Of a DNA stretch of 6,436 nucleotides, positions 1 through 6,306 are shown piece by piece. Under the pieces are notes generated by a model that was not told where the DNA came from, did no database searches, and saw nothing but the letters and a program-made list of their open reading frames with translations. Each line of letters starts with the position of its first letter. Position 1 is the first letter of the stretch. This DNA is from Syntrophomonas sp. UBA4922 (GTDB lineage Bacteria > Bacillota > Syntrophomonadia > Syntrophomonadales > Syntrophomonadaceae), in contig DHBS01000019.1 of assembly GCA_002398825.1 (NCBI GenBank), positions 1-6,436 on the forward strand, in the 5' to 3' direction. The translations under genes were made by a program, and so were the position numbers.

Positions 1-8
1 AATGAAAG

Positions 9-14
9 AGGAGG
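9..14 (+). promoter_or_regulatory. Ribosome binding site of the MBL-fold gene
   Basis: A perfect AGGAGG lies 8 nt before the ATG at 23. It lies inside the reading frame that opens at the ATG at position 2, so it argues for starting at 23 and against the 7-codon longer version. Confidence 0.85.
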
Positions 15-22
15 AGTTATAT

Positions 23-988
23 ATGATAGAAGAGGTTCTTCCTGGTATTTTCTGTTTGCAAGTTCCCCTGCCGCGCAACCCTCTGCGAGCCTTGAATGCC
101 TATCTCATTAAAGGACAGGACAGGCACCTGCTGGTCGATACCGGCTTTGACTGGCCGGAATGCAAAAAGGCCTTGCTGACTGGTCTGAATAGCCTGGGGG
201 TAACTCTATCCCAGGTGGATTTTTTCATCACCCATGTCCACGGGGACCATTCCGGCCTGGTCTGTGACTTGCTTACCGGAGATTCCAAGGTTTATGCAAG
301 TGAAACCGATGCCCAAATACTACGAAAAACCACCACCAGCGAGTACTGGCAGGAAATCGATGCTTTCTTTGAAATGAACGGTTTTCCTCGAAATAAATCT
401 AAAAACCAGGGAAGCCGGATAAAAGGATATATCTCCGGCAGCGAGATGGATATTACTTATGTCCGGGAAGGGCAGCTGCTGGAAATAGGTCCTTACCGCT
501 TGCGCTGCATTATGACTCCCGGCCATACCCCCGGCCATGTTTGCCTCTATGAAGCAGAGCAAAAATTCTTTATTTCCGGTGATCATATCCTGGGGGACAT
601 CTCCCCCAATATTACTGCCTGGCCGGAGATGGAGGATGCGCTGGGCAGTTACCTGGACAGCCTGGAAAAAGTGGAGAAGATGGAGATCAGCCTGATCCTC
701 CCCGGCCATAGAAGCTTGATTTACCGTCACCGCCAAAGGATAGCCGAACTCAGGAAACACCATGAAGCAAGGCTTCAAGAGGTAAGGGGTATATTGAAAA
801 AAGGAGCTATGAGCGCCTACCAGGTAGCCAGCTTCATGAGCTGGGATCTCAGCTATGAATCCTGGGAAGATTTTCCCCTGTTCCAAAGGTGGTTTGCTAC
901 CGGAGAGGCCGTCGCTCACCTGGAACACCTGCTGCACTTAAAACAGGTTCAAGTAAATAAGGGAGAGGTACTTCTGTTTTCTCTTTGA
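23..988 (+). CDS. MBL-fold metallo-hydrolase with C-terminal winged-helix domain
   Basis: This is a 321-residue metallo-beta-lactamase superfamily hydrolase, probably cytoplasmic because no signal peptide is seen. The metal-site motif THVHGDH gives H71, H73, D75 and H76. H168 in PGHTPGH, D187 in SGDH and H229 in LPGH complete the usual two-metal ligand set of glyoxalase II-like enzymes, so the site looks intact. After residue ~255 comes a helical region ending in the pattern WEDFPLFQRWFATGEAVAHL. That resembles the winged-helix tail of LACTB2-like members and sets it apart from plain glyoxalase II. The start at 23 is chosen because a perfect AGGAGG lies 8 nt upstream; the ATG at position 2 would place that site inside the gene. 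The gene is followed after 91 nt by a small membrane-protein gene and then a terminator, so the two are probably co-transcribed. The substrate cannot be told from sequence. A thioester, lactone or nucleic-acid substrate are all possible in this superfamily. Confidence 0.9.
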   Translation: MIEEVLPGIFCLQVPLPRNPLRALNAYLIKGQDRHLLVDTGFDWPECKKALLTGLNSLGVTLSQVDFFITHVHGDHSGLVCDLLTGDSKVYASETDAQILRKTTTSEYWQEIDAFFEMNGFPRNKSKNQGSRIKGYISGSEMDITYVREGQLLEIGPYRLRCIMTPGHTPGHVCLYEAEQKFFISGDHILGDISPNITAWPEMEDALGSYLDSLEKVEKMEISLILPGHRSLIYRHRQRIAELRKHHEARLQEVRGILKKGAMSAYQVASFMSWDLSYESWEDFPLFQRWFATGEAVAHLEHLLHLKQVQVNKGEVLLFSL

Positions 989-1079
989 ATTACATATTTT
1001 TCTGCCCGGCGGGAAATAATAAAGCCATAAATTGAATTGTTAACAGGCTGCTCCAAATACTCGAAAAGGGGGATCAAAA

Positions 1080-1223
1080 TTGGCTGAAAATGAAGTGGAA
1101 AGCCGGGAAAAATATGAGCTGGGGAGTTTTGAATTCCTTAAAACCGGATGGTGGGTCTGGCACATTGTAGCCATTGTGGGGATATTTTATCTCGGATATC
1201 TATTCGGTGGCTCCATCTTTTAA
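1080..1223 (+). CDS. Small single-span membrane protein, 47 residues, UUG start
   Basis: I do not recognise a named family. The start is TTG at 1080, supported by AGGGGG at 1067-1072 with 7 nt spacing. The only nearby ATG (1090) is out of frame, and GTG at 1095 is a weaker alternative. Residues 1-22 are hydrophilic and acid-rich (MAENEVESREKYELG). Residues ~24-46 form one membrane segment that begins with a striking aromatic motif, GWWVWH, continues with a FYLGY-LFGG glycine pattern, and ends three residues after it. A polar N-terminus with few positive charges before the helix leaves the orientation unclear. The gene sits 91 nt after the MBL hydrolase and 27 nt before a strong terminator, which fits the last gene of a two-gene transcript. 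The good ribosome site, sensible composition and terminator position make it likely real. Its function is unknown. Confidence 0.72.
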   Translation: MAENEVESREKYELGSFEFLKTGWWVWHIVAIVGIFYLGYLFGGSIF

Positions 1224-1250
1224 CCAGGCAAGGCCCCAGAAACATAGTCT

Positions 1251-1284
1251 AAAACAGGGCTGGCTCATGATCCAGCCCTGTTTT
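1251..1284 (+). terminator. Intrinsic terminator, likely bidirectional
   Basis: A perfect 13-bp inverted repeat (AAAACAGGGCTGG / CCAGCCCTGTTTT) encloses an 8-nt loop. The GC-rich core is followed by TTTTATTT on the + strand. The A-run at the 5' side gives a T-run on the - strand, so it could stop transcripts from both sides. On the + strand it ends the MBL / small membrane protein unit. On the - strand it could stop read-through from the formate dehydrogenase operon. Confidence 0.9.
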
Positions 1285-1306
1285 ATTTGCAAAAATAACT
1301 AATATA

Positions 1307-1480
1307 ATGACCCGTTTTCGCCAACTTCCCACGGGTATGAACCAGACAATTATAACATCTCACTCTGCAAGAAATCCCGGGGCGGCTTTGCGATTTTCAC
1401 TTTTCATAAAATCGGACAGGCTTTTGGCCGAAAAGGTGTGGAATGCAATTCTGGAATTGGCAAGATTATATAATAAATAA
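1307..1480 (+). CDS. Doubtful 57-codon ORF in the convergent intergenic region
   Basis: An uninterrupted ATG-to-TAA frame begins 22 nt after the preceding terminator. The predicted peptide is basic. It has a polar first half (MTRFRQLPTGMNQ) and an amphipathic-helix-like end (LLAEKVWNAILELARLYNK). It has no transmembrane segment, signal peptide or recognisable motif. Against it, no Shine-Dalgarno sequence precedes the ATG at 1307 or the in-frame ATG at 1337. An ORF of this size also arises easily by chance. It could be a spurious frame, a decayed gene remnant or a leaderless small protein. Apart from this ORF, I see nothing coding in the ~280-base gap between the terminator and the end of fdhA. 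Confidence 0.2.
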   Translation: MTRFRQLPTGMNQTIITSHSARNPGAALRFSLFIKSDRLLAEKVWNAILELARLYNK

Positions 1481-1511
1481 TGATTATAGTATATATATCC
1501 TGGTTATATAG

Positions 1512-1542
1512 AGGAGCTGGATAAAATAATTATCCAGCTCCT
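1512..1542 (-). terminator. Stem-loop beyond the 3' end of the fdh operon
   Basis: A perfect 12-bp inverted repeat (AGGAGCTGGATA / TATCCAGCTCCT) with a 7-nt AT loop begins 23 nt past the fdhA stop codon on the - strand. No clear U-run follows on that strand (CTATATAACC), so it is not a textbook intrinsic terminator. It may act as a weak terminator or as a 3'-end stabiliser of the operon mRNA, with the U-rich hairpin at 1251-1284 as the second stop. Confidence 0.6.
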
Positions 1543-1565
1543 ACTTGATTATTTAAATAAACAGC

Positions 1566-4262
1566 TTATAGTTTTTCCAATCTAGCGGCGGAAACCTTAA
1601 ATTCAGGAATCCCGCATACAGGATCCAAAGCTTCAGCATTGGTCAGACGGTTGGCAGCTGCCTCACTAAAATGGAAGTAGGTAAAGAGAACATTCTCTTT
1701 AACAATATCAGTAAGCTGGGCTTTAAGCTCGATGCTGCCCCGGCGGGTACTGAGACGTACAACTTCATCATTTGCTATTCCCACGCGCTCAGCCGCAACC
1801 GGGTTAATCTGAACCACATTATCCGGCATATGGGCATTCAAAGCCTCAGCCCGGCGGCTCATGGAACCAGTGTGATAATGGTAGAGGCTGCGGCCGGTAC
1901 TAAGAATAAACGGATATTCTTGATTGGGCAGTTCGACCGGTTCAATAAATTCGACAGCATGGAACAGGCCCAGGCCCCGGGTGAATTGTACAGTGTGCAG
2001 GATGGGAGTACCGGGATGATCTTCAGCCGGGCAAGGCCAATGCAAACCGATTCCTTCCAGGCGCTCATAAGTCATACCGGCGTAGGAAGGAGTAACCGTC
2101 CGCATTTCTTCAAAAATTTCCTCGGCATTGGCATAGCTCATGGGGTAGCCCAGGCGATTGGCCAATTCACAAATAATTTGCCAATCATCTTTGGACTGAC
2201 CCGGGCCGCTGACCGCGCGCCGGATCCGCTGTACTTTGCGTTCAGTACTGGTGAAGGTGCCGTCTTTTTCCGCAAAAGAAAAGCCAGGGAAGACTATATC
2301 GGCCTTTTCGGCGGTTTGCGTCAGGAAGATATCCTGGACGATCAGACAATCCAGATTCTCCAGGGCTTCTTCAACATGGGCAATGTCAGGATCGCTGACC
2401 ATGGGGTTTTCTCCCAGGACAAAGAGACCCTTGATCTGCCCGTGCAAAGCGGCGGGAATGGTTTGGGTTATGGTCAGACCAATCTTGGGCGAGAGGGAAA
2501 CTCCCCAGGCCTTCTCGAATTTAGCCTGAATATCAGGATTGGTTACGGCTTGATAGGCGGTATATACTACCGGCAGCGCCCCCATGTCACAGGCGCCCTG
2601 AACATTGTTCTGGCCCCTTAGCGCATTAACCCCGGTTCCCGGTCTTCCTATATTGCCGGTGAGCATGGCCAGATTACAGCAGGATTTGACGTTGTCAGTA
2701 CCGGTACTGTGCTGAGTTATTCCCATTGAATAACAAATGGCGCTGGCTCCCGACTCTGCATAAATGCGGGCTGCTTTTCTAATGTCTTCAGCGGCTACAC
2801 CGGTAATGGGCTCGATATATTCAGGCGTGTACTTTTCCACCACTTGTTTAAATGCTTCAAAATTCTCCGTGCGCTTGGCAATAAAATCCTGGTCCAGAAT
2901 GTTTTCGGCAATAATAACATTCATCATCCCGTTCATCAGAGCCACGTCGGTGCCAGGGCGGAACTGCATAAAAACATCGGCCATTGAGGCGAGGTCAGTG
3001 CAGCGCGGATCAGCGACTACCAATTTGGCCCCTTTCTTACGCACGTTTTGTTTAATCTTGTAGCCGATAACCGGATGGTTTTCGGTAGTGTTGCTGCCTA
3101 TGACAAAGATACAATCAGCTTCCTGGGCAAAGTCATTGATGGAATTGGTCATGGCTCCGCTGCCGAATGCCGCTCCGATCCCGGCTACGCTGGAAGCATG
3201 GCAGAGACGGGCGCAATGGTCGACATTATTGGTTCCCAGGACTGCCCGGGCAAATTTTTGGGCCAGGTAATTTTCCTCATTACTGACCCGAGCTGAAGAG
3301 AACACAGCCAGGCTGTCGGATCCATGTTTTTCTTTAATATCCTGGAGTTTTTTGGCTGCCAGATCAAGAGCCTCATCCCAGGAAGCTTCGCGAAATTCCC
3401 CGTTTTCCTTGATCAGAGGAGTGGTCAGCCGGTCGGGAGAGTGAATAAAATCCCAGCCAAAGCGGCCCTTTACACAGAGCGCACCTTTATTGACCGGACT
3501 CCATTTTTCATCACGCAGTGAGGTTACACCTACAACCTTATCGTTTTTCACATTCAGTTCAAAGGTACAGCCAGTTCCGCAATAGGTGCAGGTGGTCAGG
3601 ACCTTTTCATTCTGAAAGGGCTTGCCTTTGCCCGCTGCTACCTTGCTGGTCAGGGCGCCCACCGGGCAGACCATTACACACTGGCCGCAGAATACACAGG
3701 TGGAATCAGCCAGTTTGCCGTCAAACGGGGTGGCGATCTTGGCATGGTGGCCTCGGTCTTCAATGTTAATCGCCTGGGCTCCGGTTATTTCTTCACAGGC
3801 TCTTACACAGCGGGTGCACATGATGCACTTGTCATAATCCCTTTCAATAAAGGGATTGGGGTCTTCGGTATAGAAATGGGGTCCTTCGCCGGCAAAGCGG
3901 GACTCTTTTACTCCATAGCGGTACATATAGTCCTGCAGTTTGCAGGAGCCATCGCTTTCACAGGTCGGGCATTCAAATTTATGCCGGGCGGCTAAAAGCT
4001 CCAGCACTACGGTGCGGGCTTCCACTACATCAGGGCTTTCGGTTTCGATTACCATGCCATTTTCGGCAGGCATTACACAACTGGCTACCAGAGCAGGTCT
4101 TCCCTTGGCTTCCACCACACACATCCGGCATGAACCTGCCAATCTGAGGTCAGGGTCATAGCAGAGGGTGGGGATGTCGGCTCCGGCTTGACGGCATGCA
4201 TCCAACAACATTGTACCTTTCGGCACTTGTATTTCTTGACCATCTATTGTTAAATTAATCAT
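1566..4262 (-). CDS. fdhA: NAD-linked formate dehydrogenase catalytic subunit (Cys-type, Mo/W-bis-MGD)
   Basis: The 898-residue catalytic subunit interconverts formate and CO2 at a Mo- or W-bis-MGD site and passes electrons to the NuoE/NuoF-like partners encoded just upstream. Domains in order: a NuoG-type [2Fe-2S] domain (C34, C45, C48, C62); a His-Cys [4Fe-4S] site (H94, C98, C101, C107); a two-[4Fe-4S] ferredoxin domain (C146/149/152/156 and C189/192/195/199); a molybdopterin oxidoreductase [4Fe-4S] (C225, C228, C232, C263) followed by K265; and the catalytic body and C-terminal MGD-binding domain (~785-895). The active-site motif CARLCH puts cysteine (C354, codon TGC at 3201-3203) where many homologues have selenocysteine. 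H355 follows, and R549 in RGQNNVQGACDMG matches the conserved active-site arginine. There is no Tat signal, so it should be cytoplasmic. The start at 4262 is preferred because GGGAGGG precedes it; the ATG at 4325 would overlap nuoF and lacks such a site. The length matches NAD(P)-dependent FdhA of acetogens and syntrophs, about 890-900 residues. Confidence 0.96.
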   Translation of the reverse strand: MINLTIDGQEIQVPKGTMLLDACRQAGADIPTLCYDPDLRLAGSCRMCVVEAKGRPALVASCVMPAENGMVIETESPDVVEARTVVLELLAARHKFECPTCESDGSCKLQDYMYRYGVKESRFAGEGPHFYTEDPNPFIERDYDKCIMCTRCVRACEEITGAQAINIEDRGHHAKIATPFDGKLADSTCVFCGQCVMVCPVGALTSKVAAGKGKPFQNEKVLTTCTYCGTGCTFELNVKNDKVVGVTSLRDEKWSPVNKGALCVKGRFGWDFIHSPDRLTTPLIKENGEFREASWDEALDLAAKKLQDIKEKHGSDSLAVFSSARVSNEENYLAQKFARAVLGTNNVDHCARLCHASSVAGIGAAFGSGAMTNSINDFAQEADCIFVIGSNTTENHPVIGYKIKQNVRKKGAKLVVADPRCTDLASMADVFMQFRPGTDVALMNGMMNVIIAENILDQDFIAKRTENFEAFKQVVEKYTPEYIEPITGVAAEDIRKAARIYAESGASAICYSMGITQHSTGTDNVKSCCNLAMLTGNIGRPGTGVNALRGQNNVQGACDMGALPVVYTAYQAVTNPDIQAKFEKAWGVSLSPKIGLTITQTIPAALHGQIKGLFVLGENPMVSDPDIAHVEEALENLDCLIVQDIFLTQTAEKADIVFPGFSFAEKDGTFTSTERKVQRIRRAVSGPGQSKDDWQIICELANRLGYPMSYANAEEIFEEMRTVTPSYAGMTYERLEGIGLHWPCPAEDHPGTPILHTVQFTRGLGLFHAVEFIEPVELPNQEYPFILSTGRSLYHYHTGSMSRRAEALNAHMPDNVVQINPVAAERVGIANDEVVRLSTRRGSIELKAQLTDIVKENVLFTYFHFSEAAANRLTNAEALDPVCGIPEFKVSAARLEKL

Positions 4263-4267
4263 CCTTG

Positions 4268-4275
4268 TCCCTCCC
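4268..4275 (-). promoter_or_regulatory. Ribosome binding site of fdhA
   Basis: GGGAGGGA on the - strand lies directly after the nuoF stop codon, with 7 nt between its GGAGG core and the ATG at 4262. It sets the fdhA start and suggests translational coupling with nuoF. Confidence 0.85.
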
Positions 4276-5502
4276 TTATGCGTATTGCAGAAGTTTTCTT
4301 CTGTATTCATGGCCAAAATGTTCAATGGTTGAAGTGATAGGAATCGGTGCTGCCTGGCCCAGTCCGCAGAGAGCGGCCCGCTTCATAACCTTGGCCAGGA
4401 GCAGGATATTATTAATATCAGCTTCGGTAGCGCGACCGGCATTGATTTTCTCCATAATTTCACGGCAACGGAAAGTCCCCTCCCTGCAGGGATTACATTT
4501 GCCGCAGGATTCATGTTCAAAGAATTTGGATATTCTGGTTACGATGTCTACGATATCCCGGGTTTCATCCAATACCAGTACCGCACCCGAACCCAAAGCT
4601 GCACCAATCGCACCCATGGAATCGAAGTCGATGGAGGTGTTAAGATTCTGCTCGGGAATGAAGGCGCCGGAAGTACCGCCAACCTGAACGGCTTTGAACT
4701 TCTTGCCGTTCTTGATGCCGCCGCCCAGTTTGTAGATAACATCTTTAAGCAGGTAATTGGTGGGTACTTCAAAATAGGTGGGGTTGTTTACATCACCGGT
4801 GAGGGTCAATACCTTGGTGCCGGGATATTTGGGGGCTCCGATGCTCGCATACCATTCAGCCCCTTTGGTCAGGATATAGGGCAGAGCGGCAAAGGTTTCC
4901 ACATTGTTTACGACGGTGGGTACTCCCCATAATCCGGCTACACCCGGGAATGGGGGTTTGAAACGGGGTTCTCCCCGATGACCTTCGATGGATTCGATGA
5001 GGGCGGTTTCTTCGCCGCAGACATAGGCTCCGGCTCCCATCCGCACTTCAATATCAAAATCTCCTAGAGCACCGACCGCTTTGGCACTCTGAATGGCTTT
5101 ATTAAGCAATTCCACTACAAAGGGATATTCTCCCCGGCAGTAGATGTAGCCCTGTTTGGATTCGATGGCGGTTCCGCAGATGGCCATGCCTTCCAATAAA
5201 GCCTGAGCGTTCTTTTCACAAATTATCCGGTCCTTGTAAGTTCCGGGTTCGCCTTCATCCAAGTTGCATACAACATATTTTACCGGGGCCGGGGGAACAA
5301 AGCTCCACTTCATTCCGGCATTGAATCCGGCTCCGCCCCGTCCTCTAAGGCCGGAGCTTTTTACTTCCTGAATCAGATCTTTTCTATTCATCTGGCGAGC
5401 CTTTTCGAGGCCCTTGTAGCCGCCGACTTTTATATAATCCTCTGCCTGGCGGGGATCGATTTTATCGGCATGCTCCAGCAATAGACGCATCTCTTCGGCC
5501 AT
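4276..5502 (-). CDS. nuoF: NuoF-like NAD(H)/FMN subunit of formate dehydrogenase
   Basis: This 408-residue flavoprotein is homologous to the NADH-binding subunit of complex I (NuoF, ~445 residues) and the diaphorase subunits of NAD-linked formate dehydrogenases and hydrogenases. It should exchange electrons between NAD(H) and the iron-sulfur chain of FdhA in the cytoplasm. The FMN/NADH loop reads GLRGRGGAGF then GMKW (residues 51-66). The nucleotide-site motif GAGAYVCGEETAL is at 156-168. The acidic pair E164/E165 is kept, which fits NAD rather than NADP, though that is inference. One [4Fe-4S] cluster is bound by C333, C336, C339 and C379. It is the minimal form: it lacks both the N-terminal thioredoxin-like [2Fe-2S] domain and the C-terminal two-[4Fe-4S] domain found in HydB/HndC hydrogenase subunits. 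The start at 5502 follows an AGGGA-like site about 9 nt upstream, weaker than its neighbours' sites. The stop is 13 nt before the fdhA start. Confidence 0.94.
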   Translation of the reverse strand: MAEEMRLLLEHADKIDPRQAEDYIKVGGYKGLEKARQMNRKDLIQEVKSSGLRGRGGAGFNAGMKWSFVPPAPVKYVVCNLDEGEPGTYKDRIICEKNAQALLEGMAICGTAIESKQGYIYCRGEYPFVVELLNKAIQSAKAVGALGDFDIEVRMGAGAYVCGEETALIESIEGHRGEPRFKPPFPGVAGLWGVPTVVNNVETFAALPYILTKGAEWYASIGAPKYPGTKVLTLTGDVNNPTYFEVPTNYLLKDVIYKLGGGIKNGKKFKAVQVGGTSGAFIPEQNLNTSIDFDSMGAIGAALGSGAVLVLDETRDIVDIVTRISKFFEHESCGKCNPCREGTFRCREIMEKINAGRATEADINNILLLAKVMKRAALCGLGQAAPIPITSTIEHFGHEYRRKLLQYA

Positions 5503-5602
5503 TACATACCATCCCTTTCTATAAGATTATCCCAATCTCTTGTTTCTCTATATCTCTAATATTTATTCTTCTTATTATTGTTATCTTACCGATGCCCAGT
5601 TC
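5503..5602 (-). other. 100-nt purine-rich spacer between nuoE and nuoF
   Basis: Read in the direction of transcription, the spacer is strongly purine-rich and AT-rich (for example AATAATAAGAAGAATAAAT). I see no ORF and no strong hairpin; the best is a 5-bp AGATT/AATCT stem near 5525-5539. It is unusually long next to the 13-nt nuoF-fdhA gap, and could hold an mRNA-processing or weak internal start site. No convincing -35/-10 pair was found. Confidence 0.4.
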
Positions 5603-6049
5603 CTATTTATAGGCGCTGAGTATTTCCGGCACTTTGACTGCGGATACATTAAACACTGGTTCGCTGTTCACGGTTATTACCGGAGTCGCCTGGCACTGTC
5701 CAACACACTCGGTCAGTTCCAGGGTGAATTTGCCATCAGCAGTGGTTTCCCCGACCTTAATGCCCAGGTGCTTTTCGATTGCTCTGATTACTGCATCGGC
5801 ACCGGCCACATGACATGGAGCACTTTCACACATCCGGATAATATACTTGCCCCGTTTTTCTACGGAAAGATAAGAATAAAAAGTTGCCACCCCATAGGCC
5901 TGAGCCTGAGAAACTCCAAAAACCTTCGCGGCTTCTGTAATCGCTTCTTCGGGTATATAGTTGTATTCTCTCTGCAAGGCATGGAAAGCTTCGATTATTC
6001 CACCTTGCTTGTCTTGCAGACTGTTGATGATGTCTTTATAGTTGGCCAA
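5603..6049 (-). CDS. nuoE: NuoE-like [2Fe-2S] subunit of formate dehydrogenase, UUG start
   Basis: This 148-residue protein is a thioredoxin-like [2Fe-2S] ferredoxin of the NuoE / 24-kDa complex I family. It partners NuoF in passing electrons to or from the flavin. The N-terminal ~60 residues form the family's helical part (GVSQAQAYGVATFYSYL). The cluster ligands are C74 and C79 (MCESAPCH) and C115 and C119 (ECVGQCQATP), spaced as usual (x4 and x3). The length is close to the family's usual ~150-165. The start is TTG at 6047-6049. An in-frame TAA lies directly before it (6050-6052), the next methionine is residue 73, and AGGGAGGT sits 7 nt upstream, so the UUG start is well fixed. It is the first recognised gene of the operon with nuoF and fdhA. 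Confidence 0.94.
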   Translation of the reverse strand: MANYKDIINSLQDKQGGIIEAFHALQREYNYIPEEAITEAAKVFGVSQAQAYGVATFYSYLSVEKRGKYIIRMCESAPCHVAGADAVIRAIEKHLGIKVGETTADGKFTLELTECVGQCQATPVITVNSEPVFNVSAVKVPEILSAYK

Positions 6050-6056
6050 TTAATAC

Positions 6057-6064
6057 ACCTCCCT
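6057..6064 (-). promoter_or_regulatory. Ribosome binding site of nuoE
   Basis: AGGGAGGT on the - strand lies 7 nt before the TTG start codon. This near-perfect site probably offsets the weak start codon and confirms the UUG initiation. Confidence 0.85.
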
Positions 6065-6078
6065 GTTGAAATTAAATA

Positions 6079-6255
6079 TCATCTCTGCACCGTTCGCTGC
6101 ACTAATTCTATATCCTCACCTCTCTTTCTGCTGCTATCAAGAATTACGCTTGCCGCAATCAGGATAAAGCAAATAATACTTATAATTATACTATATATTA
6201 CCAACAGTGATAAAAATATGGTCAAGCGGGGAAGTTGTTTCCCCGCTTTTACCAT
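6079..6255 (-). CDS. Doubtful 58-codon ORF for a small membrane protein upstream of nuoE
   Basis: The frame runs ATG to TGA and ends 29 nt before the nuoE start. The predicted peptide has a basic start (MVKAGKQLPR), one long hydrophobic segment at about residues 11-39 (rich in I, L and V), and a charged tail (DSSRKRGEDIELVQRTVQR). This is the layout of a single-span membrane protein with positive flanks. In its favour: the close spacing to nuoE, the same strand and a sensible tail. Against it: no Shine-Dalgarno sequence precedes the ATG, codons are much more AT-rich than in the fdh genes, and the frame covers both a perfect 10-bp stem-loop and a good promoter. AT-rich non-coding DNA often reads as hydrophobic residues by chance. 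I rate the non-coding reading as more likely. Confidence 0.27.
   Translation of the reverse strand: MVKAGKQLPRLTIFLSLLVIYSIIISIICFILIAASVILDSSRKRGEDIELVQRTVQR
6185..6213 (-). promoter_or_regulatory. Candidate sigma-A promoter of the nuoE-nuoF-fdhA operon
   Basis: On the - strand a perfect TATAAT (-10, 6185-6190) is preceded at 17 nt by TTATCA (-35, 6208-6213, 4 of 6 consensus matches). Transcription would begin near 6178 and leave a leader of about 130 nt before nuoE. It lies just after the stem-loop at 6224-6248, as expected for a promoter between two transcription units. The region is AT-rich, so chance matches are a risk. Confidence 0.5.
6224..6248 (-). terminator. Stem-loop, probable terminator of the upstream cytochrome b-like gene
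   Basis: A perfect 10-bp inverted repeat (AAGCGGGGAA / TTCCCCGCTT) with a 5-nt loop begins about 58 nt after the stop codon of the truncated - strand gene. On that strand the stem is followed by GACCATATTTTTA, so the U-run is displaced by 6-7 nt. On the + strand only TT follows. It is a likely but imperfect intrinsic terminator separating the two units. Confidence 0.6.
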
Positions 6256-6306
6256 AATAATAAAGAATGGGACTGATGGTTTATTCAGTATTATCCTTAA
6301 ATAGGA

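Noticed and set aside
320..937. 205-codon - strand ORF opposite the MBL gene
   Set aside because: It is antisense to a gene with a complete metal-site motif set and has no motif of its own.
1038..1045. TGTTAACA palindrome upstream of the small membrane gene, reminiscent of a Rex half-site
   Set aside because: It is only 8 bp, lacks the full spaced Rex inverted repeat, and is not near the redox operon promoter.
1448..1480. TATAAT-like run near 1469-1474 as a + strand promoter
   Set aside because: No -35 match at 16-18 nt was found, and only a stem-loop and the 3' end of the opposing operon lie downstream.
1671..2621. 316-codon + strand ORF antisense to fdhA
   Set aside because: It lies wholly opposite the conserved molybdopterin domain of fdhA, has no recognisable motif, and is a shadow of codon bias in that gene.
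4263..4325. Longer fdhA start at the ATG at 4325
   Set aside because: It would overlap the 3' end of nuoF and adds 21 residues outside the family pattern. The GGGAGGG site directly before 4262 sets the shorter start.
6085..6102. Direct repeat CTGCAC, 6-nt spacer, CTGCAC in the nuoE leader
   Set aside because: Two 6-bp copies are within chance expectation and no third copy or known operator matches.
5540..6304. 254-codon + strand ORF covering nuoE and its upstream region
   Set aside because: It runs antisense to the clear NuoE family protein and through AT-rich intergenic DNA. It has no ribosome site and no domain.
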